Shown in pieces: positions 32,206-40,488 of a stretch of DNA of 64,000 bases. Under the pieces are notes generated by a model. The model ran no database searches. It was not told the origin of the DNA and was given only the letters and a program-made list of their open reading frames with translations. Source of the DNA: Collinsella aerofaciens (lineage in GTDB: Bacteria > Actinomycetota > Coriobacteriia > Coriobacteriales > Coriobacteriaceae); contig NZ_JADNJQ010000005.1 in assembly GCF_015555045.1 (NCBI RefSeq), positions 35,957 through 99,956 of the forward strand. The letters are read 5' to 3'. The first letter of the stretch is position 1, and every line of letters starts with the position of its first letter. Made by a program: the position numbers and the translations under genes.

Positions 32206-34854
32206 CTAGCAGACGGCGTAATCCTGGGGCTCGCGGCCGTAGTAGGCGTCCAGGTAGAGCTCCTTGATCTCGCTCATGAGCGGGTAGCGCGGGTTAGCGC
32301 CGGTGCACTGGTCGTTGAATGCCTGCTCGGTCATCTCGTCGAGGGTGTCGAGGAAGTACTGCTCGTCAACACCGTAGTCGGCGATGGTCTTCTTGACGCC
32401 GATGAAGTCCTTGAGCTCTTCGAGCTTCGTGATGAAGTTCTCGAAGACCTCCTTGTCGTCCTTGCCCTCGATGCCGCAGTACTTGGCCATCTCGGCGTAG
32501 TTGTGCAGCGCGTTGGGGTAGGGATACTGGGAGAACGTGCCCATCTTGACGGGGGCCTCGGCGGCGTTGTAGCGCATGACGCGAGTCAGGATGACGGCGT
32601 TGGCAAGGCCGTGGGGCAGGTGATGGAAAGCGCCGAGCTTGTGGGCCATGGAGTGGTTGAGGCCCAGGAAGGCGTTGGCGAAGGCCATGCCGGCCATGCA
32701 GGAGGCGTTGTGCATCTCCTCGCGGGCATGCGGGTCCTTGGCGCCGTTCGTGAAGCTGGAGGGCAGGTTCTCGAAGACGAGCTTGGCAGCGCGCTCGGAG
32801 AGGCCCTTGGTGTAGTCGGAAGCCATGATGGAGACGTAGGACTCGATGGCGTGGGTCATGACGTCGATGCCGGAGGCAGCGGTCAGGCCGCGCGGGGCGG
32901 TCATGCAGTTGTCGGCGTCGACGATCGCCATGTTGGGGAGCAGCGCGTAGTCGGCGAGCGGCCACTTGATGCCGGTCTCCTTGTCGGTGATGATGGCGAA
33001 CGGCGTGCACTCGGAGCCGGTACCCGAAGAGGTCGGGACGGCGACGAAGTAGGCCTTCTTGCCCATCTCGGGGAAGGTGAAGATACGCTTGCGGATGTCC
33101 ATGAAGTCCATGGCCATGTCCTCAAACTTGCACTCGGGGTGCTCGTACATCATCCACATGATCTTGCCGGCGTCCATAGCGGAGCCACCGCCGACGGCGA
33201 TGATGACGTCCGGCTCAAAGAGAGCCATCTGCTTGGCACCGCGACGTGCGCACTGCAGCGACGGATCGGGCTCGACGTCGTAGAAGCAGTCGTGGGCGAT
33301 GCCCATCTCGTCGAGCTTGGCCTCGATGGCGCGGGTGTTGCCATTCTTGAAGAGGAACTGGTCGGTGACGATGAAGGCGCGCTTCTTGCCCATGACGTTG
33401 CCCAGCTCGTCGAGGGCGACGGGCGTGGAACCCTTCTTGAAGTAGACCTTCTCGGGAGCGCGGAACCACAGCATGTTCTCACGGCGCTCGGCCACAGTCT
33501 TAACGTTGATCAAGTGCTTCACCCCAACGTTCTCGGAGACGGAGTTGCCGCCCCAGGAGCCGCAGCCCAGGGTCAGAGACGGCTTCATGCCAAAGTTGTA
33601 CAGGTCACCGATGCCGCCGTGCGAGGACGGGGTGTTGATGACGATACGGCAGGCCTTCATGACGTGCTCGAACAGGCTGATCTTCTCGGCCTGGGCGGGG
33701 TGCACGTACAGAGAGGCGGTGTGGCCCGGGCCACCGGCGAGCACCAGGTGCTCGGCCTTGTCGACGGCCTCCTGGAAGTCCTTGGCGTGGTACATGGCCA
33801 GGACCGGGGAGAGCTTCTCGTGGGAGAACTCCTCCTTGGCGGGGTCGGTGGAGGTGACCTCGGCGATCAGGATCTTGGTCTTGGCGGGAACCTCGATGCC
33901 GGCGAGCTCGGCGATCTTGGCGGCAGCCATGCCGGGGATACGGTGATCGAGAGCGCCGTTCTTGAACATGGCGGCACGCAGGGCCTCCATCTCGGCACCC
34001 TGCTTGACGAAGTAGCAGCCGCGCTTCTGGAACTCGGCCTTGACCTGGTCATAGATGGTGTCGATGACGGTCACGGACTGCTCGGAAGCGCAGATCATGC
34101 CGTTGTCGAAGGTCTTGGAGTGGATGATGGAGTTGACGGCGAGCAGCACGTCGGCGGTGTCGTCGATGACGACCGGGGTGTTACCGGCGCCAACGCCCAG
34201 GGCGGGCTTGCCCGAGGAGTAAGCGGCCTTGACCATGCCCGGGCCACCGGTGGCGAGGATGATGTCGACGTCGCGCATGACCATGTTGGTCAGCTCGATG
34301 GAGGGGACATCGACCCAGCCGATGATGCCTTCGGGGGCGCCGGCCTTGACGGCGGCGTCAAGCACGAGCTTGGCGGCGGCGATGGTGCACTTGGCGGCAG
34401 CCGGGTGCGGGGAGATGATGATGGCGTTGCGGGTCTTCAGGCTGATCAGCGTCTTGAAGATCGCGGTGGAGGTGGGGTTGGTCGTCGGGATGACGGCGCC
34501 CACGATGCCGATGGGCTCGGCGATCTTGGTGATGCCGTAAGCCTCGTCGCGCTCCAGGACACCACAGGTCTTGGTGTTCTTGTAAGCGTTGTAGATGTAC
34601 TCTGCGGCGTAGTGGTTCTTGATGACCTTGTCCTCAAGAACGCCGCGGCCGGTCTCCTCGATGGCCATTTTCGCCAACGGGATACGAGCCTTGTTGGCGG
34701 CCATGGCGGCCTCATAGAAGATCTTGTCGACCTGCTCCTGCGTGTACGTAGCAAAAAGCGCCTGGGCCTCTCGCATCTGAGCGAGCTTAGCCTCAAGCGC
34801 CTCTACGTTGTCCACAATTGCGGGAGTAGTGTTTTCCGGTGACTTTTTCACCAT
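32206..34854 (-). CDS. adhE: bifunctional acetaldehyde-CoA/alcohol dehydrogenase
   Basis: An 882-residue AdhE that reduces acetyl-CoA to ethanol and recycles NADH during fermentation. The N-terminal aldehyde dehydrogenase half has GIVGAVIPTTNPTSTA, GVGAGNTPVVID and the catalytic Cys in GMICASEQS. A linker leads to an iron-dependent alcohol dehydrogenase half with VGGGSAMDAGKIMW, AVPTSSGTGSE and the metal ligands in SMAHKLGAFHHLPHGLAN. The ATG lies after AAGGAGACAC. AdhE forms spirosomes in other bacteria. It stands alone with a long regulatory upstream region. Confidence 0.98.
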   Translation of the reverse strand: MVKKSPENTTPAIVDNVEALEAKLAQMREAQALFATYTQEQVDKIFYEAAMAANKARIPLAKMAIEETGRGVLEDKVIKNHYAAEYIYNAYKNTKTCGVLERDEAYGITKIAEPIGIVGAVIPTTNPTSTAIFKTLISLKTRNAIIISPHPAAAKCTIAAAKLVLDAAVKAGAPEGIIGWVDVPSIELTNMVMRDVDIILATGGPGMVKAAYSSGKPALGVGAGNTPVVIDDTADVLLAVNSIIHSKTFDNGMICASEQSVTVIDTIYDQVKAEFQKRGCYFVKQGAEMEALRAAMFKNGALDHRIPGMAAAKIAELAGIEVPAKTKILIAEVTSTDPAKEEFSHEKLSPVLAMYHAKDFQEAVDKAEHLVLAGGPGHTASLYVHPAQAEKISLFEHVMKACRIVINTPSSHGGIGDLYNFGMKPSLTLGCGSWGGNSVSENVGVKHLINVKTVAERRENMLWFRAPEKVYFKKGSTPVALDELGNVMGKKRAFIVTDQFLFKNGNTRAIEAKLDEMGIAHDCFYDVEPDPSLQCARRGAKQMALFEPDVIIAVGGGSAMDAGKIMWMMYEHPECKFEDMAMDFMDIRKRIFTFPEMGKKAYFVAVPTSSGTGSECTPFAIITDKETGIKWPLADYALLPNMAIVDADNCMTAPRGLTAASGIDVMTHAIESYVSIMASDYTKGLSERAAKLVFENLPSSFTNGAKDPHAREEMHNASCMAGMAFANAFLGLNHSMAHKLGAFHHLPHGLANAVILTRVMRYNAAEAPVKMGTFSQYPYPNALHNYAEMAKYCGIEGKDDKEVFENFITKLEELKDFIGVKKTIADYGVDEQYFLDTLDEMTEQAFNDQCTGANPRYPLMSEIKELYLDAYYGREPQDYAVC

Positions 34855-34894
34855 TTGTGTCTCCTTGCGATCGGAGATTTACCCTACAAGATGC

Positions 34895-34903
34895 ATGATA
34901 GCA
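34895..34903 (-). promoter_or_regulatory. adhE extended -10 element
   Basis: On the minus strand the sequence is TGCTATCAT, identical to the extended -10 of rpsB. No good -35 hexamer is placed 16-18 bases upstream, which is tolerated by extended -10 promoters. It lies about 40 bases before the adhE ATG. Confidence 0.5.
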
Positions 34904-34946
34904 AGAAATAATTCGGTGAACGGTCAGATTCCCGTAAAAGACAAAC

Positions 34947-34976
34947 TAAAACGCTTCAATCAAATGAACCGTTTCA
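34947..34976 (-). promoter_or_regulatory. tandem cre/LacI-like operator pair upstream of adhE
   Basis: TAAAACGCTTCA (34947-34958) and TGAACCGTTTCA (34965-34976) resemble LacI-family operators and cre sites with a central CG; the second is 10/12 palindromic. Their starts are 18 bases apart. They lie some 45-80 bases upstream of the adhE -10. Confidence 0.45.
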
Positions 34977-35005
34977 ACTAAAACTATGCCCAATGCATCG
35001 CCCCG

Positions 35006-35054
35006 CTCATTGGGGACAGACTTACATGAGTGCTTTCACTCATTTGGGACAGAC
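35006..35054. repeat. left flanking repeat of RAYT 2
   Basis: A 49-base element made of CATTGGGGACAGAC, a palindrome ATGAGTG-CTTT-CACTCAT (7-bp stem), and a second CATTTGGGACAGAC. Its inverted copy is at 36005-36053 (47/49 identical). Confidence 0.92.
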
Positions 35055-35184
35055 ATCGTTTTGCCATTTTGCCGTTCTGGGCCTGTTATTGCCGCTTATT
35101 GGATATAAATAGGTTGCAGGCTCAGCATTTCGCGTTGCTTCTCTCCTTTTAGGTGTTGCCTGAACAGTTTTGAAAGGAGAGATT

Positions 35185-35961
35185 ATGCCCCGATGCGCCC
35201 GCCCCGTTTCGATCACCGGCTATTACCACGTCTTTGACCGCGGCAACTCCAAACAGATTATTTTTGAAGATGACTCCGACCGTTATCGTTTCTTATCGGA
35301 TATCTCGGACAGGTTTGCGCGCCATGAAGTGGCGGTGTTGGCTTGGTGCCTTATGGACAATCACTTCCATTTGATGGTTGATGACCCATTTGACAACCTT
35401 TCAAAGGCAATGCAGTGCGCGCTGACGGCATATGCTAAGTATTTCAATGGAAAAACGGGGAGAACGGGACATCTGTTTGACAATCGCTATTCGCGGGTCG
35501 CGGTTGAGTCGGACACGCAGGCGGTGCAGCTGCTCGACTATATTCATCTCAATCCCGTGAAGGGTGCGCTTGACTCGCTCGATGCGTACCGCTGGTCAAG
35601 CTATAAGGCGTATCAGCTGGGCTATGATCCCTTTGACATCTGTGATGCGGCTCCTATGCTCGATATTGTCGGTGGCTCCCGGTGCTATTGCGAGCATCTC
35701 GAGGAAGTTGCCGGGCGCATCTGGTCAATGGAGGTTCTTCCACGCCGGCGGATCCCCGATGAGGAGGCCCTTTCCGTTGCGCGCGAAGTTCTGCCGAGCA
35801 TAGATCCTGCACTGCTCAAAGCCCTGCCACGCCCCGAACGCGATGCGTGTCTGCTGAGGCTTAGGCGGGCGCATCTCACGGTCAAGCAAATTGCCCGTAT
35901 CACCGGCATCGGCGCTACAAGCGTGACCAAGGCAACTGCAGGCTGGAAGGATGCTGCGTGA
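35185..35961 (+). CDS. REP-associated tyrosine transposase (Y1_Tnp/IS200-like), RAYT 2
   Basis: A 258-residue relative of the gene at 2283-3023. It has YYHVFDRGNSKQIIFED near the N-terminus, the HUH motif as MDNHFHLM, AYAKYFNGKTGR.GHLF and LLDYIHLNPVKGAL..YRWSSYKAY. The C-terminal helix-turn-helix-like segment is HLTVKQIARITGIGATSV. GAAAGGAGAG precedes the ATG at 35185; the in-frame ATG at 35170 overlaps that site. It lacks any partner gene, sits between 49-base inverted repeats and interrupts an intergenic region, not a gene. Confidence 0.93.
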   Translation: MPRCARPVSITGYYHVFDRGNSKQIIFEDDSDRYRFLSDISDRFARHEVAVLAWCLMDNHFHLMVDDPFDNLSKAMQCALTAYAKYFNGKTGRTGHLFDNRYSRVAVESDTQAVQLLDYIHLNPVKGALDSLDAYRWSSYKAYQLGYDPFDICDAAPMLDIVGGSRCYCEHLEEVAGRIWSMEVLPRRRIPDEEALSVAREVLPSIDPALLKALPRPERDACLLRLRRAHLTVKQIARITGIGATSVTKATAGWKDAA

Positions 35962-36004
35962 GGCAGGGGCCGGAGCCAGTCAGTGCGTCGCATGCGTGCT
36001 TCAT

Positions 36005-36053
36005 GTCTGTCCCCAATGCGTGAAAGCACTCATGTAAGTCTGTCCCCAATGAG
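36005..36053. repeat. right flanking repeat of RAYT 2
   Basis: Reverse complement of 35006-35054 with two substitutions. It contains two GTCTGTCCCCAATG copies around the hairpin sequence GTGAAAGCACTCAT. The near-identity suggests recent spread or selection on both copies. Confidence 0.92.
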
Positions 36054-36058
36054 TGCAA

Positions 36059-36089
36059 AAAGGCGCCCTCCGTAGGGGAGGGCGCCTTT
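36059..36089 (-). terminator. rpmB terminator
   Basis: Perfect 13-bp stem AAAGGCGCCCTCC / GGAGGGCGCCTTT with a five-base loop. On the minus strand it is followed by TTTTTGC, so it serves rpmB; the plus-strand T run is short. Confidence 0.85.
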
Positions 36090-36157
36090 GGTAAGTTCTA
36101 TATGAACGCGAGGTCTTTGACCCGGAGAGTCCGAGGTACTTGTTGGTAAGACCTTAT

Positions 36158-36346
36158 TTAGGAGCGCGCAACCTTGCCGGACTTGAGGCAGGTGGAGCAA
36201 ACGTTCATCTTGCGACGGTGACCATCGACGACGACGTACACGCGCTGGATGTTGGGGTGGAACTTACGGTTGGTGACGCGGTGAGAGTGGCTGATGGAGC
36301 GACCGGCAACGGGGTGCTTACCGCAAACTTCGCAAACTTTGGACAT
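36158..36346 (-). CDS. rpmB: 50S ribosomal protein L28
   Basis: A 62-residue L28 of the cysteine-containing (zinc-ribbon) form: CEVCGKHPVAGRSISHSHRV near the N-terminus and CSTCLKSGKV at the C-terminus give two CxxC pairs. On the minus strand AAGGAGGGTC stands before the ATG at 36346; upstream in-frame codons lack family similarity. It is monocistronic, with its own promoter and terminator. Confidence 0.97.
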   Translation of the reverse strand: MSKVCEVCGKHPVAGRSISHSHRVTNRKFHPNIQRVYVVVDGHRRKMNVCSTCLKSGKVARS

Positions 36347-36400
36347 AACTGACCCTCCTTGGGCGACAAACGAACATGTCGCGTTAACAAACAAGCCTGA

Positions 36401-36409
36401 ACTATAGCA
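36401..36409 (-). promoter_or_regulatory. rpmB extended -10 element
   Basis: Minus-strand TGCTATAGT, 55 bases upstream of the rpmB ATG; the -35 region is weak. The same nonamer stands before rpsT. Confidence 0.55.
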
Positions 36410-36661
36410 CAGAAGCAGCTCCCTGTGCGCAATCTACACAGAGATATTCCTCTTTTGGCGATAGTGCCCACGCTACGGCCCTGGACGTAGATCCGATTTG
36501 CGTGCAGCAGAGGGGATTATGCCAGCTCGAACCAAGGTTTTCAAGCTCGTCCCACAAATATATATAGGTTTATGGAGTGTTGGGCTCCGTTTACGGATTG
36601 CTCTGTATTTATGCTCGCAATTAAGCTCGAGGTTGGCTACACTATCCAGTGACCATTAAAG

Positions 36662-36758
36662 GGGTACGAGATACCCACATGGAATTACATTGCTGCCAAA
36701 GAGCAGCCCTTCCTGTGGGTGTCTGGTCCGCTTTGAGCGGTCGGGCATCTATTTTTTT
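36662..36758 (+). promoter_or_regulatory. pyr operon transcription attenuator
   Basis: Three competing structures are visible. A terminator hairpin GGTGTCTG..CCGC / GCGG..CGGGCATC (36718-36749, with G-U pairs) is followed by seven T (36752-36758). An antiterminator pairs GATACCCACA (36670-36679) with TGTGGGTGTC (36714-36723) and uses the terminator's 5' arm. A small hairpin GGGTA-CGAGA-TACCC (36662-36676) would sequester the antiterminator. Its ACGAGA matches the PyrR loop consensus CNGNGA at all but the first base. The PyrR product is encoded 39 bases downstream. Confidence 0.8.
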
Positions 36759-36785
36759 GACTGTGTCAGCAGTCAAGACATGTGA

Positions 36786-37382
<597 letters not shown>

Positions 37383-37386
37383 TACC

Positions 37387-38331
37387 GTGGCGTTCAACCA
37401 TAAGCACCTGATCGACATTACCGAGTACTCTGAAGAGGATATCAAGCTCATCCTCGAGACCGCCAAGGCGTTCTCCGAGGTCAACGAGCGTGCCATCAAG
37501 AAGGTCCCCACGCTCAAGGGCAAGACCGTCGTCAACATGTTCAACGAGCCCTCGACGCGCACCCGCAGCTCTTTCGAGCTCGCCGAGAAGCGTCTTTCGG
37601 CCGACAGCCTTAACTTTGGCGGCTCCTCGACCTCCACGGTCAAGGGCGAGAGCCTCGTCGACACCGTTGAGACCCTCAACGCCTATAAGATCGACTGCAT
37701 CGTCGTACGCGACAAGCACGCCGGTGCCCCCTACATCGTCACGCAGAACTCGCCCGCGAGCGTCATCTGCGCAGGTGACGGCAAGCACAACCATCCCACG
37801 CAGGCCCTGCTCGACCTGTACACCATCTGGGAGCACAAGGGTGACTTCCACGGTCTGAAGGTCGCCGTCGTCGGCGATATCGCGCACTCCCGCGTTTGCG
37901 GCTCGCTGATCCCCGCCCTTAAGATCATGGGCTGCGAGACCTACGCCGTCGCCCCCGGCACGCTGCTGCCGCCGTCGCCCGAGGTCCTGGGCTGCGACCA
38001 CGTGACGAGCGACCTCGATTCCGTCCTGCCCGAGCTGGACGTCGTCTACATGCTGCGCGTGCAGCAGGAGCGCCTCGAGGGTGCTCCGTTCCCGACCATT
38101 CGCGAGTACCACAAGCTCTTCGGCCTGACCAAGGACCGCGAGAAGCTCATGAAGCCCGACGCGATCATCTGCCACCCGGGCCCCATCAACCGCGGCGTCG
38201 AGTTCGACTCCTATATGGCCGACCACCCGCAACGCTCCGTCATCCTGGAGCAGGTCTACGCCGGTATCTGCGTGCGTATGGCTATCCTGTATCTGCTGCT
38301 TGGAGGTGCCGATAATGGCCTTGCTTCTTAA
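37387..38331 (+). CDS. pyrB: aspartate carbamoyltransferase, catalytic subunit
   Basis: A 314-residue ATCase joining carbamoyl phosphate and aspartate. The carbamoyl-phosphate motif FNEPSTRTRSSFE, GDGKHNHPTQALLDL, VGDIAHSRV and HPGPINRGVE are visible. The GTG at 37387 is chosen because GGAGG lies 11 bases upstream, and a GTG at 37375 would coincide with that site. No regulatory pyrI follows. The end overlaps pyrC by 17 bases. Confidence 0.97.
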   Translation: MAFNHKHLIDITEYSEEDIKLILETAKAFSEVNERAIKKVPTLKGKTVVNMFNEPSTRTRSSFELAEKRLSADSLNFGGSSTSTVKGESLVDTVETLNAYKIDCIVVRDKHAGAPYIVTQNSPASVICAGDGKHNHPTQALLDLYTIWEHKGDFHGLKVAVVGDIAHSRVCGSLIPALKIMGCETYAVAPGTLLPPSPEVLGCDHVTSDLDSVLPELDVVYMLRVQQERLEGAPFPTIREYHKLFGLTKDREKLMKPDAIICHPGPINRGVEFDSYMADHPQRSVILEQVYAGICVRMAILYLLLGGADNGLAS

Positions 38332-39604
38332 GAATGCCCACGTCGTCGACCCGTCCGTCGAGCTTGACGGTGTCGTTGACGTCCTGATTGACGGCGACAA
38401 GATCGCCGAGGTCGGCGAGAATCTCGCCGTCGAGGGAGCCGAGGTCCGCGACTTTTCCGGCAAGTACCTCGTCCCCGGCCTGGTGGATATGCACGTTCAC
38501 CTTCGCGAGCCCGGCTACGAGGTCAAAGAGGACATCGAGAGCGGCACCCGCGCAGCTGCAAAGGGCGGCTTTACCGGCGTGTGCTCCATGCCCAACACCG
38601 ATCCCGTTACCGATAACGGTACCGTCGTGGAGTTCGTCAAGTCCCGTGCTGCCGAGGTCGGTCACTGCCGCGTCTATCCGTCGGGCGCTATGACCCGCGG
38701 TCTTAAGGGCGAGGCCATGTCCGAGATGGGCGATATGGTCGCCCACGGCGCCGTCGCCTTCACCGACGATGGTCGCGGCGTGCAGGGCGCGGGCATGCTC
38801 CGTCGCTGCATGGACTACGGCAAGATGTTCGGCAAGGTCTTTATGAGCCACTGCCAGGACGAGGATCTGGTCGGCCACGGCCAGATCAACGAGGGCAAGG
38901 TCTCGACCCGTCTGGCCCTCGAGGGCTGGCCGGCTGCCGGCGAGGAGCTCCAGATTGCCCGCGACATCGAGATCGCCAAGCTGACCGGTGCCAAGCTGCA
39001 CATCCAGCACATCTCCACCGCCCATGGCCTGGAGATCGTGCGTGCCGGTAAGGCCGCTGGCGTTCAGGTTACCTGCGAGGCCACCCCGCATCACATGTTC
39101 CTGACCGAGAACGACCTGGACGAGACCTACAACACCTCGCTCAAGGTCAATCCGCCGCTGCGCACCGACGAGGACGCCGAGGCCATCCGTCAGGGCGTCA
39201 TCGACGGCACCGTCGACGTTATCGTCACCGATCACGCTCCCCACACCCCGTGGGAGAAGGCCCGCGAGTTCGAGCTTGCGCCCTTTGGCATGATCGGTCT
39301 CGAGACCTCGCTGTCGCTCGTGCTCACCGAGCTGGTCAACACGGGCAAGATGAGCATGGGCCGTATGGTCGAGCTCATGGCCATCAAGCCGCGTGAGATC
39401 CTGGGCCTCGACCAGGTTCAGGTCAAGGCGGGATCCGTTGCCGACCTGACCGTGTTCGACCCCTCCGCAACCTGGACGGTTGGCGAGGACGGTTACGAGT
39501 CGCGCGCCGAGAACTCCGGTTTTGCCGGCCGCACGCTCACCGGTCGTGCCACCGATGTATTTGTCGGCGGTAAACAGACGCTTGCCGACGGCTGCATCTG
39601 CTAG
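38315..39604 (+). CDS. pyrC: dihydroorotase
   Basis: A 429-residue zinc amidohydrolase closing carbamoyl aspartate to dihydroorotate. Metal ligands appear in DMHVHLREPG and further His/Asp in MSHCQDED, IQHIST, CEATPHH and VTDHAPH. The LKVNPPLR block is typical of the class I family. The ATG at 38315 has GGAGG inside the end of pyrB. A terminator-like hairpin follows 20 bases after the stop and may reduce transcription into pyrK. Confidence 0.97.
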   Translation: MALLLKNAHVVDPSVELDGVVDVLIDGDKIAEVGENLAVEGAEVRDFSGKYLVPGLVDMHVHLREPGYEVKEDIESGTRAAAKGGFTGVCSMPNTDPVTDNGTVVEFVKSRAAEVGHCRVYPSGAMTRGLKGEAMSEMGDMVAHGAVAFTDDGRGVQGAGMLRRCMDYGKMFGKVFMSHCQDEDLVGHGQINEGKVSTRLALEGWPAAGEELQIARDIEIAKLTGAKLHIQHISTAHGLEIVRAGKAAGVQVTCEATPHHMFLTENDLDETYNTSLKVNPPLRTDEDAEAIRQGVIDGTVDVIVTDHAPHTPWEKAREFELAPFGMIGLETSLSLVLTELVNTGKMSMGRMVELMAIKPREILGLDQVQVKAGSVADLTVFDPSATWTVGEDGYESRAENSGFAGRTLTGRATDVFVGGKQTLADGCIC

Positions 39605-39624
39605 CATAGCCTTATCGCTTTTGT

Positions 39625-39654
39625 GCGCGGCGCCCTTGCGGTGCCGCGCTTTCT
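39625..39654 (+). terminator. terminator-like hairpin between pyrC and pyrK
   Basis: Ten-bp stem GCGCGGCGCC (39625-39634) / GGTGCCGCGC (39640-39649), one G-U pair, followed by TTTCTATT. It splits the pyr genes into pyrRBC and pyrKDF and could lower expression of the distal genes. Confidence 0.7.
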
Positions 39655-39696
39655 ATTCGTTTGGACCATGCAACCGCATGGGGGATTGGAGCGTTT

Positions 39697-40488
39697 ATGC
39701 CCACACCTTCCACTGCACGCATGCACGACTTCGAGGTCGTCTCGAACCGGGAGATTGCCGACGGCGTCTTCTCGCTCGTCATCTCGGCCCCCAAGCTTGC
39801 AAGTGCGCTCAAGCCCGGTCAGTTTGTGAACATCGCCGTACCCGGTGATGCGTCCTCGCTGCTTCGCGTGCCCCTGAGCTACTACCGCGCCGACGCCGAG
39901 GCCGGCACCGTCGAGCTGTGGTACGCCGTCGTGGGCGACGATACCCGTCGTTTGTCCCAGATGGGCCCCGGCTCCACCTCTAACCTGCTGGGCCCCGGTG
40001 GCCGTGGCTGGATGGTACCCGAGGGCACCAGGAAGGCCCTGCTCGTCGCCGGTGGCATCGGCGTTCCGCCTGTGCTGTGCCTTGCCGGCATGCTTGCCGA
40101 GCAGAGTGTTGATGTGGACGTGTGCCTGGGCTTTGGCACCGCTTCCAAGGCCGTGGGCATCGACGAGTTCCGCGCGCTGGGCGCCACGGTTAACGTGTGC
40201 ACCGACGATGGCACGCTGGGCACGCACGGTTTTTGCACCGACCCGGCAGCCGAGCTGCTCGGCGAGGGCGGCTACGACTACGTCGCCAGCTGCGGTCCCG
40301 CCGTCATGATGAAGAAAGTCGCCGCCGCTGCCGCCGAGGCCGGTGCGTACTGCGAGGTGTCGCTTGAGCGCATGATGAGCTGTGGCTTTGGCGCCTGCAA
40401 CACCTGCAATGTCGAGACGGTCGACGGTATGAAGGGTGCTTGCATGTGCGGCCCCGTGTTCGATGCTTCCAAGGTGGTGGTCTTCTAG
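39697..40488 (+). CDS. pyrK: dihydroorotate dehydrogenase B electron-transfer subunit
   Basis: A 263-residue FAD and [2Fe-2S] protein passing electrons from PyrD to NAD. RVPLSYYRAD is the FAD site, LVAGGIGVPPVLCLA the NAD-binding turn, and the C-terminal CGFGACNTC...GACMCGPVF supplies the iron-sulfur cysteines. The ATG at 39697 with GGAG five bases upstream is preferred to upstream TTG. It partners the pyrD gene that overlaps it by one base. Confidence 0.94.
   Translation: MPTPSTARMHDFEVVSNREIADGVFSLVISAPKLASALKPGQFVNIAVPGDASSLLRVPLSYYRADAEAGTVELWYAVVGDDTRRLSQMGPGSTSNLLGPGGRGWMVPEGTRKALLVAGGIGVPPVLCLAGMLAEQSVDVDVCLGFGTASKAVGIDEFRALGATVNVCTDDGTLGTHGFCTDPAAELLGEGGYDYVASCGPAVMMKKVAAAAAEAGAYCEVSLERMMSCGFGACNTCNVETVDGMKGACMCGPVFDASKVVVF

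Larger units (their letters stand above)
34855..35184. other. intergenic region between divergent adhE and RAYT 2
   Basis: These 330 bases contain no gene. The left half is the adhE control region: an extended -10 on the minus strand at 34895-34903 and two operator-like sites at 34947-34976. The right half holds the left 49-base repeat of RAYT 2 (35006-35054), then about 115 bases of unassigned sequence ending in the transposase ribosome-binding site. Confidence 0.7.

Noticed and set aside
32197..34842. Open plus-strand frame of 881 codons
   Set aside because: It is the antisense of adhE over nearly its full length, a codon-bias artefact. Its composition is repetitive, without recognisable domains or a ribosome-binding site.
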